DNA of 64,000 nt from positions 8,600,648-8,664,647 of the forward strand of contig CM043968.1 in assembly GCA_014529385.2 (NCBI GenBank), given 5' to 3'. This document shows positions 35,804 to 46,919 of the stretch, piece after piece. A program made the position numbers and the translations under genes. The notes beneath the pieces are model-generated. The model ran no database searches. It saw only the letters and a list, made by a program, of their open reading frames with translations, and was not told the origin of the DNA. Positions within the stretch are counted from its first letter, which is position 1; each line of letters opens with the position of its first letter. Source of the DNA: Adiantum capillus-veneris (Eukaryota > Streptophyta > Polypodiopsida > Polypodiales > Pteridaceae).

Positions 35804-36255
35804 CTGTACATTTCAAGAGAGTAGCCCATGACATGAGCATCACAGTGTAATCAGAATAGGGAGGGGTGACCAGTGAGTGCGGAGCATCACTGCACATGAG
35901 ACAGGGGAGAACGTAAGCTTTCCATTAAAGCTTCAAACCTGAAAATCCACCATTAAATGAAGAAGGAGTTGCTCTTGAGAGCATAAGCAACCCCCAGCTT
36001 GAAATCGAAATCTCTTTCTGGGTAAGTGTGTGCTTGCGGTGCCACTTGGCAGCTTTTAAAGCATTTCTTGCAATAGACATTCTAGTCAAAATCTTCTAAT
36101 CTACAAAGAAATTGGTATCAATCCTTTGGTGAAAATTGATCCGCTCGTCATTTCGGACAAAATGACGTGAACACATTTCATGGCCAAAAATAACAACTCC
36201 CTAAATTTTAGAAGATGCTTCCATTGCATTCCCATTGATGATCTGATCATCTTTG
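35804..36255 (-). repeat. chromovirus LTR D, proximal part, 5' truncated
   Basis: Matches LTR B from the GTACAT-TCA-AGTAGCCC block to the TAAATTTTAG block (36205) and the GATCATC word near 36250, where similarity ends. About 300 bp of the LTR start and the polypurine tract are missing. The next sequence is gag of G in the same orientation. Confidence 0.75.
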
Positions 36256-36654
36256 TAGACTGTGTAATGAAGCCCATGGAAGCAGAATCTATCATCATAG
36301 ATGCCTCCTCATCAACCATCATATCAAAGAGAGATCTCCCACCAAAATGGCCAAGAAGAGTATAGCATGGAGTAGGAGCAGAGACTGGCTGTGCAACCGA
36401 CTGAGAAGCTGTAGTCACCGGCTGAGCAAGGACAAAAGCTGTAGCCACTACTGGAGCAACAGGCGCTACTGGCATGGGAGTAGCTGGTCGTGGACCATGT
36501 GCTCGAGAAGTAGAAGTAGGGGCAACTTCTTTGAAAACAAAAGATTTCACCAAAGCCTCAACTGCCTAATCATTAAAACTGTTGCTCTCTGACGAAGACG
36601 CTCTTTCGCAGCATACATCTCTGGAGTGATGTGAGCATCTCCATCGCCCAAATA
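36256..36654 (-). pseudogene. gag fragment of gypsy relic G, second part
   Basis: In minus sense it continues from 45086 after removal of element B: GDGDAHITPEMYAAKERLRQ and, after a frame change, VKSFVFKEVAPTSTSRAHG (36553 on), an Ala/Pro/Val-rich linker, then LLGHFGGRSLFDMM, comparable to HPGYFGGGSVFQSM in B and C. It stops at the junction with LTR D near 36256. Only the N-terminal gag arm is left; no capsid core or pol follows. Confidence 0.6.
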
Positions 36655-36659
36655 CAGAT

Positions 36660-38140
36660 TGTAACCGGCCCGTAGGGCGGTAGGCGTTGGCTTTCACCCG
36701 AAATTCTTTACTTTAAACACACACACAGAGCACTTTGCAAAGAGAACCTGCGGCGGGAGTTAACACTTGAATACACACATGGCTCGGAAGCTAGAATGCT
36801 CCGAGCAGACGCCGACAACCTGTAGGCCCCAAAATTGGCGCCCCTTTCGGTATTTCTTTATTCTTTAGGAGGGTAAATTACAAGGTAAGGTCCTGGGAAT
36901 CCTTCACGTGTATCCACCTAGATACCATTTGATTTGGCCAAATTTCGGCAGCATAACAGCCCCAAAACTTGCGCGAAACCAATTCCCCTGCTGGAACTCG
37001 CTTGCACTGTCGTATACCCTCTGATTCCTGTCCAAAAACAGTAAATTCAGCACGCTGTATTTACTGGTTTTTGCCCTGTTTTCAGCCCCAAACAGTCCCC
37101 TAACTGTCCTTTGCCAGTGGGGCACGATTCCCAATGATCCTGGCGTCCGTATGGCTGAAAAACAGTCAAATTACAACGCATACACAGCGCTGATTTTGCA
37201 CCTGTACGGTGAGGTTATGACCCTCACCAGTGCCTGCTTTGGAGCAGCAGTTAGCTACCCCTGTTCCTGCTCAAGGAGGCTCTTGCCTCAGCACAAAAGC
37301 ATGAACCCACACAACTGTACATCAGTCAAATGAGTAGCCCTCTTGTGGGGCATCACATAACTGCACGTAGGGGAGAAAGAGAGCAGTATGTAGCGTGCGG
37401 GGCATCACTCCCGTCACCATACTGTGCATAGAGGGCAAGGTAAGCATTCCATAGCTTCTGTACCTGTTGCAATCCGCGTGTGGCTGAAAATGGCGCCCCC
37501 TTTGTTGATATGCAGCTCGTTTTTGCCTCCCAGAGTGGCAGAATCGCTCACAAGCTGACACGTCGCCCAGTTTCCGAGTTTGGGCTTTCCCTGCTAAAAA
37601 TATCTCAACTGGTGCGTCAGTTGACTTCGCGGCAGAGTTGTAAAGTGTTCCCCTAGTCATACCGAAGGTAATGACGCGAACACATTTCGTGGCCCAAAAT
37701 AGCAGTTCTCTAAATTTTAGGAGATGCTTCCGTTGGGCTCCCACTGGTCCTCTGACCATCTATCCTCATTGGGACCGCATCCAAAAATGCAATGTGGCCC
37801 AACTGTCGGATACTTTTTGTTGGTAGTCCCACCTTGACTTTATGCCTTAATTGAGTTCACTTCCTAGTATCCACCAACTTGCTAAGTGCGACGGGGGGAC
37901 CTATATGATCTTGCTCTGAGCCTAGACATCCTCTTACCATACCAATTCCAGTGCCGACCACTTCCCGTCTGCGGGTGAATCTACCGTTCACATTGGCCAT
38001 ACAATGTCCGACCGTTTGCTACTTCAAAAAGAGGGTCTCAAAATAAATAAAATAAACCCCATTGGAAAGAAACCAACAACCAAGGTTAGCAGTTGCCACA
38101 TCTCTGTGACATGGTTAATAACTGCCACGTCCTCGTGACA
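36660..38140 (-). repeat. 3' LTR of chromovirus B
   Basis: Starts TGTCACGAGGACGTGGC (38140) and ends GGTTACA (36660). Holds the hairpin pair at 37289-37241 and the AATAAAGAAATACCGAAAGG core with following GGCGCC at about 36866-36838. A 145-codon frame (37759-37322) is conserved in the C LTR. Confidence 0.97.
37241..37289 (-). other. conserved hairpin pair in LTR B (also 44181-44229)
   Basis: Sense order: GAGGCAAGAGCCTC, 14-nt spacer, then GGGGTAGC / GCTGCTCC around a TAACT loop. Two of the eight pairs are G-U, valid only in the sense-strand RNA. Confidence 0.75.
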
Positions 38141-38142
38141 TA

Positions 38143-38152
38143 CCCCCCTCTT
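38143..38152 (-). other. polypurine tract of B
   Basis: The minus strand reads AAGAGGGGGGTA then TGTCAC; the same tract precedes the 3' LTR in C and, nearly, in F. Confidence 0.85.
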
Positions 38153-38310
38153 GAAATCGCAAACGTCCTCGATTGCATACCATAAATACACGCCATTGAT
38201 GATCTTGTGCTATTAACACTCTTTTATCATCGCATGTATCCGCAAGAAAGGTCGTGACATACATAGATACAAATGACTTAATGAGGCCTTCATACTTTTG
38301 CCATTTCCAT

Positions 38311-41038
38311 CTATGGCACTGAATTCATATGTACATTTGATGTACTAGCTCTATCATTACCCCTCCTTTGCACACGTTGGGTTGGGGCATAAGTAGGCTG
38401 TAACCCAAAGGCTTCAAGGTAAAGCTGCAATACATTTGGTGACTCTGACAGTTCATGCTCTTCCATCCACTTTGCATCCATAGGCGGATAGTTCTTGAAC
38501 TTCACCAAATAGCGTCTTGCAACTTGTCCTTTAACTTTTCTGTCCTTATGTGCCAAAACTTGCTCAGGTACCAGGATCTCATCAAGTTCCTCAACTTCTG
38601 GCTGATCCTCAACTGGCATATCTTCTGGCACATCACCCACGAAGGGTCTTAGAAGACTCACGTGAAACGCATTATGAATCTTCCATGCATCAGGCAATTT
38701 CAGCCTGTAAGCCACATCGCTGATCTTGTCAAGCACTTGAAAAGGCCCATAGTATCGCATGCTGAGCTTAGGAAACAGCCGTTCCTTGCCCTTCATCTTC
38801 TTTAACCTGGCCTTTTCGAACCTTAAGAGAACCCAATCACCAGGTGATAGTAGCAATTCACGACGGTGACGATCAGCAGCCTTTTTCTGTCTTGCCTGAG
38901 TCTTCTCCAAGGCAACTTTAATCTTCTTATACATCTCATCCATGTTCTCAACATATCGATCTGCCTCAAAGATCTTGTCCTTTGTGTGCAAAATGGGAGG
39001 AACCTTTTTGCCGCCTTCAACAATTTCAAAAGGTGCTTTGCCAGTAGACGAATGCACCGTATTATTGTACGCATACTCAAGCATAGGCAAATACTGTTCC
39101 CACTTGCCCTTATTATCTGACACATAGCATTTCAACAGATCTAAGACAGTAGAATTGGCCTCTTCTGACTGTCCATCAGTTTGTGGATGAAACGAAGACG
39201 AGAACTTGAGCGTAGTACCCATGTTCTCAAACAATCCTCTCCAGAATAAACTGGTCATGCGAGGATCACGATCACTGATAATCGATTGTGGCATACCATG
39301 GTACTTAAACACATTGTACATGAACAAGCGTGCCATCTGATCAGATTTTATCTTCTTCCTGACAGGGATAAAATGGGCCTGCTTGCTGAACCTGCAGATA
39401 ATGGTCCATATACCATCATTCCCTGTTGGCGTCCTTAGAAGATCAAAGATAAAGTCCATAGCAATGCTTTCCCATGGCTTATCCGGAATCGGCAGTGGTT
39501 GTAACAACCCTGGTGCCTTTTGTCTGTCAAACTTGACCTTTTGGCAAACTATGCATGCTCGCACAAAGGCATCCACATCTCTCCTCAAGGTAGGCAAATA
39601 GAAGAACGTCTCTACCGCTTTAACTGTTGCATCAATGCCACGATGCCCTGCATACGGTGGGACATGACTCTCTTCCATGACCTTATGTCGCAGTGGCCTA
39701 GTGACACAAAGTCTGCCATGCATCATCATAAAACCGTCTCTGAGGAGGTAGTGCTCGTGATGTTGCCCCTCTTGTAACTGTTCAAAGATCCTTGCAAAAT
39801 CTTCATCAGCAGTATATTGTTCCTTCATGTCATCTAACTCATGATGATAAGGAATTGACACAGCTGAAATTTGTGGCTTTCTTGATAACGCATCAGCCAC
39901 AACATTCTTCTTGCCTTCCACATGCATAATCTGGAAGTGGAACATGGAAAGAATGTTTGCCCATCGCATATGCTTTTCGGATAACTTTGACTGTGTCAAG
40001 AAGTATCGCAAGGTCTGATGATCTGTTTGGACAACAAAATCAGCACCTAAGAGGTAGTGCTTCCAGCTAGAAAGCGCATGAATAACGGCCAAGAGTTCTT
40101 TCTCATAGACTTGCATAGTCCTCTCTGGCCCTTGCAAAATTCGGCTTTCATATGCTACTACCTGTCCATCTTGCATTAGCACTGCTCCGATGCTACTGCC
40201 ACACGTGTCACACTGGACCACAAATGACTTCCTGAGATCTGGCAAAACAATAACTGGATCTGAAGTCAACTTTTCCTTTAAGAGACTAAAAGCTGAAATC
40301 TCTTTTTGGGTCCATCTGAAAGTGACCTCTTTCTTTTGCAATGCGTGAAGAGGCGATGCTATCTCTGCAAAATTTCTGATAAACCTTCTATAGTAGGAAC
40401 ACAATCCCAAGAAGCTTCTGACATCGTGCACAGTCTTCAAGTTCGACCTTTGCGGGATCCATTCTAACACCATCCTTTGAGACTATGTGGCCCAGAAAGT
40501 GGATCTCTTCAAGGAAGAATTCACTTTTCTTAGGATTGACAAGTAACCTGTGACTGCGCAGCTCTTCGATCACAATGGTCAAGTGACGCCTATGCTCCTC
40601 TTCATTCTTCGAATACACAATCATGTCATCGAAGAATGTTCCAACAAACTGTTGATGCGAGCGGAAAATCCGGTCCATCATTCTGTTGAACGTGGCAGGA
40701 GCATTTGTTAGCCCAAACGGCATCACTAGAAACTCATAAAGACCAAATGTCGTTCTAAACGCAGTCTTGTGCACATCCTCTGGGCTTATACGAATCTGAT
40801 GGTACCCACTCTTCAGGTCTATCCTGCTGAAAATTGCAGCACCCTCTAAACGATCGAGAATATCATCAATGCGAGGAATAGGAAACCTATTCTTGATGGT
40901 ATTCTTATTCAACGCACGGTAATCAATACACATGCGCCATGAGCCATCCTTCTTCTGCACTAGGAGCACTGGGGAGCAAAAGGGTGAAGAACTAGGCTGA
41001 ATCAGCCCCTTCTCTAATAACTCCTCAACCTGGCCCAT
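38311..41038 (-). pseudogene. pol of chromovirus B (RT, RNase H, integrase, chromodomain), one deletion
   Basis: RT from [20 protein letters not shown] (41038) with [13 protein letters not shown] (about 40620); RNase H with QCDTCGSSIGAVL (40210) and VVADALSRK (39890); integrase with YAGHRGIDATVKAVE (39640), ISDRDPRMTS (39280) and QTDGQSEEAN (39160); chromodomain-like YLVKFKNYPPMDAKWMEEHEL (38500). Compared with C, 20 nt are missing at about 40446 between two CGAA words, shifting the frame inside RT. The downstream 720-codon frame is otherwise intact. Upstream a TAG at 41048-41050 separates it from gag-protease. With LTRs 99.7 percent alike, these lesions are recent or were copied from an already broken parent. 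Confidence 0.95.
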
Positions 41039-41047
41039 AATCTCTTT

Positions 41048-43525
41048 CTACTGCGCCGCACTAACCCTGTAGGGAGGTCTATTTGGTGGGCTATACCCTG
41101 GCACCAAATCTATCCGATGGTCCTCAGGTCTCTCTGGCGGTAATTGCGACGGTAATGAATCAGAAAAATAGTCACTAAACTTTTGCAAAAATGCTGACCT
41201 TTCTTTATCTAACACAGATAAATTTGACTGATCCCTATCTGAGACATCACGTGCAAAAATCAAGTACACAGAAAGATGATTCTTTATTACAGAAGTGATA
41301 GCAGAAGCAGATACAATAGGGACTGACTCTCCTTTAAGCTTTACATCCAAGATGTGAGTTTTGCCCCTATGCTGTACAGTGATCTTTTTGTTGTAGGCAT
41401 CCAAGACTCCATGCACTCGGAACATCCACGGGATCCCCAACAAGGCGTCACAACCTTCCAGCGGCATGATGTAAAACTCTTCAGTGTCCACATACGACTG
41501 AATATGCAGACGCAGTTTTCCAATGATGGGAGTAACACACTCTGAGTGGCCAGGACATGCCAACCCTGCCTCTGCGGTGTACCCCATCTCTTCAGCTTTG
41601 ATGCCGAGCTTCATAGCTAACTCTGGTGAGATAAAGTTGGCTTTGGCACCTGGATCAAAGAAGATGAGTGCCGTCTGATCCCTAACTTTACCCCATGCCC
41701 TGCATAACTCACTGGCATCTGTGCTGGGCCTGTCACCCACCATGTCTGGCACTAAACCTGCCGTGGGTTTAGGATTCTTGCCTTTCTGGTCTTCTTTATC
41801 CTCTGAGTCAGCTGGCCTTTTCCTTTGTGGACAATGGATAGAAATATGACCAGGCTGCTCGCATATAAAGCATTTGTTTTCAGCCATTAGGACCTTCTTT
41901 TCCTCGAGCGACTTGCGCACAAAAGGCTTCCTTTTCTGTTTCTTTGCCTGCGCTCCAGAAGTCCCAGCTGAATCCTTATCTTTGGTGGCCTGTTCTGACC
42001 CCTGTGACGCATCAGGAGCCGTCTTCACAAAGGGCTTCTTCGCTGAATTTTTCTTTTGTTGCCCTCCTTTATCACTGCTCGGAAATCCACTGTCCTCTCC
42101 TTTCAACAGGGCAAGACCAGTGTTCGCAACTTCCATAAGCTGAGTAAGGGTAGCCACTCTATTCTTTGTACAATAATCGCGAAGCCCTTTAGGCAACCCA
42201 CAACAATACTTCTCTATCTGCTCTGTCAGTGGCACAAATCTGTAGGAGGTCACTGAGAGTAATGCTTTACAAAACCTCCTATTGTACTCCAGCAAGCTCT
42301 TGCACGAAGCTGCCGTAAGCTGGTGCCAATCTGTCAAGACATCGGCTTCAAATTCATTTGATAGCCAAGCAGATGCAAACATTTGCTTGAAGTAAACCCA
42401 AGTGGCGGGTGCCTGTCCTTGCATTAACAATGTCGTCCACCAGGTAAGCGCATTGTCCTTGAAGAAAGTGGCAGCTTTCTTGACCTTCGAGGCCTTTGTA
42501 AAATTCCCTCCCGCATAAGCTGTATCAAACTGCTGGAGGAAAGTGAGTGCCTTTGTCTTGTCCTCGAAACCACTGAAGGTACTGAACTTTACTGCTGCAC
42601 CACCCTCTTTGTAAGCCTTCGGCTTCTCTAGTGCCCCCAAATTGTCATACGGAATGGTCTGCAACATGGGCACTGTACTAGGCATGATCGGCACGTGTTG
42701 GCCATTCACATTTTGCGTCAGAGGTGCGATATCTGGCTGCTGTCTAGAAAAACCAGCCATGCCAAAATGACCCTGTGGCACCCCAAACTGGCCCTGGTTG
42801 CCGTGGAAACCTTGCTGCATGCCGATAGTACCATACATGGGGTTTGGCATGATGCCTTGCATACCCCCGAACACTGTTCCTGGTATGTACGACTGACTTC
42901 CAGACGCATAACCAGCCATACTTTGGAACACTGATCCACCCGCGAAATACCCAGGATGTACCGTGGGTGGTGGAAAAACTGAGTGCATAGCCTGGTATCC
43001 AGCTCCCTGTCCATTCAAGACAGCATGCTGGCTCTGAAAGGTGGCGGGCTGAACTGGCATAACCTGTGGAATAGGCGTTCTAGCCACCTGTTCAAGCACG
43101 GGAGGAACCTGCTTTGGAGCCCCCGACTCCGCAACATGCGAGTGTTCCCTTTCCTCTTGCGCCTCATGAAGTACCTGGGCTTGAGCTTCAACAAGCTCCT
43201 TACGCGGCGTAGGTTGCCTATTTTGATGTTGCACTGGTGGCGCTTGCAAGAATTCCATAAACCTCGGATTTTGCACCAGCTGCGAAAAGACATTCACCGC
43301 GGCAACTAACTGAGTCTTAAACGCATCATCCTCGAGTTGCCCTGTCATAAAGCCCTGTACTACTGGAGGGACATTCACGTTGACAGGAGGTACAGACTGA
43401 CGTGGCCGTGAGCTCTCGCCAATCTCAAAAACCATAGGAATCTCCTGCCTGTCCTTTGGAGAGGAACCCTCTTCCATAATTCCCTTCCCCTTGTCGGTCA
43501 TAGTGTAATCCCCGCGTTCTTGCAA
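41048..43525 (-). pseudogene. gag-protease of chromovirus B, ended by an in-frame TAG
   Basis: An 825-codon frame; the likely true start is the ATG at 43501 (MTDKGKG), matching A and C. Gln/Pro-rich arm, then a capsid domain with YKEGGAAVKFSTFSGF and WWTTLLMQG (about 42620-42410), zinc knuckle CFICEQPGHISIHC (41872-41830), protease FFDPGAKANFISPEL (about 41660), and the start of the RT linker ending PYRVSAAQ. The stop is CAG to TAG relative to C (AAQQKE). Capsid, nucleocapsid and protease could still be made from this copy. Confidence 0.95.
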
Positions 43526-43581
43526 TGTGTGTCTTTACCCTGAACAATCCAGGCTCACTCTTTGAGGAAAAAGTGATTGAT

Positions 43582-43599
43582 ATCCCGGCAATGGAACCA
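43582..43599 (-). other. primer binding site, tRNA-Glu type (element B)
   Basis: The minus strand reads TGGTTCCATTGCCGGGAT, abutting the LTR end. One mismatch in the first 16 bases to the plant tRNA-Glu complement as I know it. Confidence 0.8.
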
Positions 43600-45080
43600 T
43601 GTAACCGGCCCGTAGGGCGGTAGGCGTTGGCTTTCACCCGAAATTCTTTACTTTAAACACACACACAGAGCACTTTGCAAAGAGAACCTGCGACGGGAGT
43701 TAACACTTGAATACACACACGGCTCGGAAGCTAGAATGCTCCGAGCAGACGCCGACAACCTGTAGGCCCCAAAATTGGCGCCCCTTTCGGTATTTCTTTA
43801 TTCTTTAGGAGGGTAAATTACAAGGTAAGGTCCTGGGAATCCTTCACGTGTATCCACCTAGATACCATTTGATTTGGCCAAATTTTGGCAGCATAACAGC
43901 CCCAAAACTTGCGCGAAACCAATTCCCCTGCTGGAACTCGCTTGCACTGTCGTATACCCTCTGATTCCTGTCCAAAAACAGTAAATTCAGCACGCTGTAT
44001 TTACTGGTTTTTGCCCTGTTTTCAGCCCCAAACAGTCCCCTAACTGTCCTTTGCCAGTGGGGCACGATTCCCAATGATCCTGGCGTCCGTATGGCTGAAA
44101 AACAGTCAAATTACAACGCATACACAGCGCTGATTTTGCACCTGTACGGTGAGGTTATGACCCTCACCAGTGCCTGCTTTGGAGCAGCAGTTAGCTACCC
44201 CTGTTCCTGCTCAAGGAGGCTCTTGCCTCAGCACAAAAGCATGAACCCACACAACTGTACATCAGTCAAATGAGTAGCCCTCTTGTGGGGCATCACATAA
44301 CTGCACGTAGGGGAGAAAGAGAGCAGTATGTAGCGTGCGGGGCATCACTCCCGTCACCATACTGTGCATAGAGGGCAAGGTAAGCATTCCATAGCTTCTG
44401 TACCTGTTGCAATCCGCCTGTGGCTGAAAATGGCGCCCCCTTTGTTGATATGCAGCTCGTTTTTGCCTCCCAGAGTGGCAGAATCGCTCACAAGCTGACA
44501 CGTCGCCCAGTTTCCGAGTTTGGGCTTTCCCTGCTAAAAATATCTCAACTGGTGCGTCAGTTGACTTCGCGGCAGAGTTGTAAAGTGTTCCCCTAGTCAT
44601 ACCGAAGGTAATGACGCGAACACATTTCGTGGCCCAAAATAGCAGTTCCCTAAATTTTAGGAGATGCTTCCGTTGGGCTCCCACTGGTCCTCTGACCATC
44701 TATCCTCATTGGGACCGCATCCAAAAATGCAATGTGGCCCAACTGTCGGATACTTTTTGTTGGTAGTCCCACCTTGACTTTATGCCTTAATTGAGTTCAC
44801 TTCCTAGTATCCACCAACTTGCTAAGTGCGACGGGGGGACCTATATGATCTTGCTCTGAGCCTAGACATCCTCTTACCATACCAATTCCAGTGCCGACCA
44901 CTTCCCGTCTGCGGGTGAATCTACCGTTCACATTGGCCATACAATGTCCGACCGTTTGCTACTTCAAAAAGAGGGTCTCAAAATAAATAAAATAAACCCC
45001 ATTGGAAAGAAACCAACAACCAAGGTTAGCAGTTGCCACATCTCTGTGACATGGTTAATAACTGCCACGTCCTCGTGACA
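43600..45080 (-). repeat. 5' LTR of chromovirus B
   Basis: Same length as the 3' LTR and 99.7 percent identical; the five differences include C/G at 44418 and C/T near 44648. Confidence 0.97.
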
Positions 45081-45085
45081 CAGAT

Positions 45086-45248
45086 ACTCGTCATCCTCAT
45101 CCAGCAAATCTGAGTGCATCTAAGGAAGATGCAGCAATGGCTCTCCAGTGACAGGTGTAGACATTTAAACTGCCTGAGGCATCTCCTCAAGAAGAGAGCC
45201 TTCTTGGTGTGGAACAGAAAGATCTCTGTCGTTGGTATGTTCTGACAT
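45086..45248 (-). pseudogene. gag start of gypsy relic G, first part
   Basis: ATG at 45248 gives MSEHTNDRDLSVPHQEGSLL, then in-frame TAA and TAG stops before DLLDEDDEYL, where element B interrupts it. It continues at 36654. Upstream, after removal of copia E, lies the LTR at 54866-55426. Confidence 0.55.
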
Positions 45249-45282
45249 AGTTCCCTTTTTGTTGTTGAAGTATCCTGACAAT

Positions 45283-45710
45283 TGTTAGATTCTTTATCTC
45301 CAGATGCTTCGCACCCTGCTTACAGGAATTATATACACATGTGCACTGGCCTTTGGTTCTGGGTTAGCCACCGGTACACCTGTTGACAGGGACTCAGGCA
45401 CACATAGGGTTTGTTTCAGCACTTTGCCCACCCGGACCTGTTTTGGTCCACCTTGGTTACTTTCTGGTCATTTTTCCCCATATTCGTGGAGGTTTTATCA
45501 TGCTAGGTCGTGGGTGCTTGGGGCTTGCCCGACCTCACCCCTTTTCTCATATATATGAGAGGGGGTGCTCCACTCTCCACTCCATCTTGAACCAGAGCAG
45601 TTCATGCCATCTAGAGTTATTGGGCTTGCCAGCCTTTCCCCCTCTCTTGTGTCTCTTGTGTTTTCTCCATTATCTCTTTCCCTCTCCACCTTCGGTTGCT
45701 CACTCTGACA
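45283..45710 (+). repeat. 5' LTR of copia E
   Basis: 428 bp. CTCATATATATGAG at about 45547 contains a TATA box and is a perfect palindrome. Confidence 0.95.
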
Positions 45711-45721
45711 TGGTATCAGAG
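45711..45721 (+). other. primer binding site for initiator tRNA-Met (element E), cut by F
   Basis: TGGTATCAGAG directly after the LTR. Its last five bases (CAGAG) are the target duplication of element F, so F inserted into this primer site and destroyed it. Confidence 0.9.
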
Positions 45722-46299
45722 TGTAACAGACTTGGACACTCCAAGTCAAGAATCAACCGCAACAGCACCAAATAACCACTTCAAAACAATTCACAGATCA
45801 CAATAGATTTGGACTGGCCCGGCGGAGTTCCGTGCCTAGAGATATTGGCCCCAAAGACTGGCGCCCCTTTCGGTATTTCTTTTTATATTAATCAATCATC
45901 AAAGTACAAAAGAGCGGTTAGGGTTTCACTCTCAGACTCTGCGTCCAGATGCTCTGAGAAGTGAGGCCCTCACCACTAATTTAAAGGTTACAAGGGATGC
46001 CCAAAAGGAGAGCCCCAAAAGCTTCAAATCAAAAGCAATTGCTCTCTCTCTCTCACAGAGAGTCAAAACATGAAATCAAAAGCATTCTCTCTCTCTTTCT
46101 CATTTAAGTAGAGAAAAAGCGAAATTTGCGTCGCTCATCATTTTCCAAAAAATATAAAAAAAATAAAAAAATAAAAATAATCCGCCTCCGCGATTTCCGG
46201 AAATTAGGGTTTTTGGCAAAAATTAGGGTTTGCAAGAATTTTAGGGTTTCTGGCAGAAATTAGGGTTTTTGCTGTCCGCCACGTCATCACTTTGTGACA
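45722..46299 (-). repeat. 3' LTR of chromovirus F
   Basis: 578 bp, sense start TGTCACAAAGTGATGACGTG (46299). Four AAACCCTA words follow within about 100 bp (46204-46269). The GGCGCC core lies at about 45860. The tract AGAGGGGGGGTA (46300-46311) precedes it in sense as polypurine tract. Confidence 0.95.
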
Positions 46300-46312
46300 T
46301 ACCCCCCCTCTG

Positions 46313-46919
46313 AAAGCATTGTAATGGACCGCGATTACGCCTGCAAAACCGACAAAAGCCATAAACCGTCTTAGCAGACACTGACTGTTAGTACCTACGT
46401 ACTAGGAACACACATCTAGCACATGTACAAAATCGACAGTCACATCACACGACATCACAGGACATCACCAGACATCACAGGACATCACATGACATTCAAC
46501 ATTCATTCGGATCTTAGACCATGATTTATCGGCAATGTAGCTAGCAATCACATCTAGGTCCAATCGAGACCTCATCGATGTCCGATTGACTAACCCCTAT
46601 TGCAACCATGTCTATTCGAGATCAATCAGACCAAAATGCTGCAGTCATTTCGGCTATCAGTTCCTGCACTCACAAGAAGTCAAGAAGAAATCAGTATCAT
46701 AATCAGGAATTCCATTTCATAAAGTCATCCAACAGAATATTGTCAGCTCTCAGTATCCCTGAAGCTCAAAGAGACACCAGTGACTTTAGTATCAAAATCG
46801 AGGCATCTGTTGACAAAGGAGTGGAGTGACTCCCCTCTTGTGCATCCCACTGCACCAGATCTTCGGCCAAGTTGAGTTTCTGGGTTCCGTTTGGAGTAGA
46901 CTATGCTAAACCAAAACAT
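46313..46919 (-). other. 3' untranslated region of F with a 10-bp tandem repeat
   Basis: At 46441-46495 the 10-mer GACATCACRN repeats about five times. The rest shows no coding potential. Confidence 0.75.

Larger units (their letters stand above)
36660..45080 (-). mobile_element. chromovirus B, full length, very recent insertion
   Basis: Two 1481-bp LTRs (36660-38140 and 43600-45080) that I compared base by base: five substitutions, no indels. Target duplications CAGAT at 36655-36659 and 45081-45085. Gag-pol lies between on the minus strand with one stop and one 20-bp deletion. It inserted into gag of relic G. Confidence 0.98.

Noticed and set aside
41048-41050. TAG between gag-protease and RT in B as a programmed read-through site
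   Set aside because: The intact relative C has CAG here in a continuous frame, so this is a point mutation.
45304-45775. Plus frames in the 5' LTR of E as a gene
   Set aside because: They duplicate in the 3' LTR (54325-54899) with frame differences and match no domain; they are LTR readings.
46441-46495. Short regular repeats that might suggest a CRISPR array
   Set aside because: The unit is only 10 bp with no unique spacers, and the context is a plant retrotransposon.
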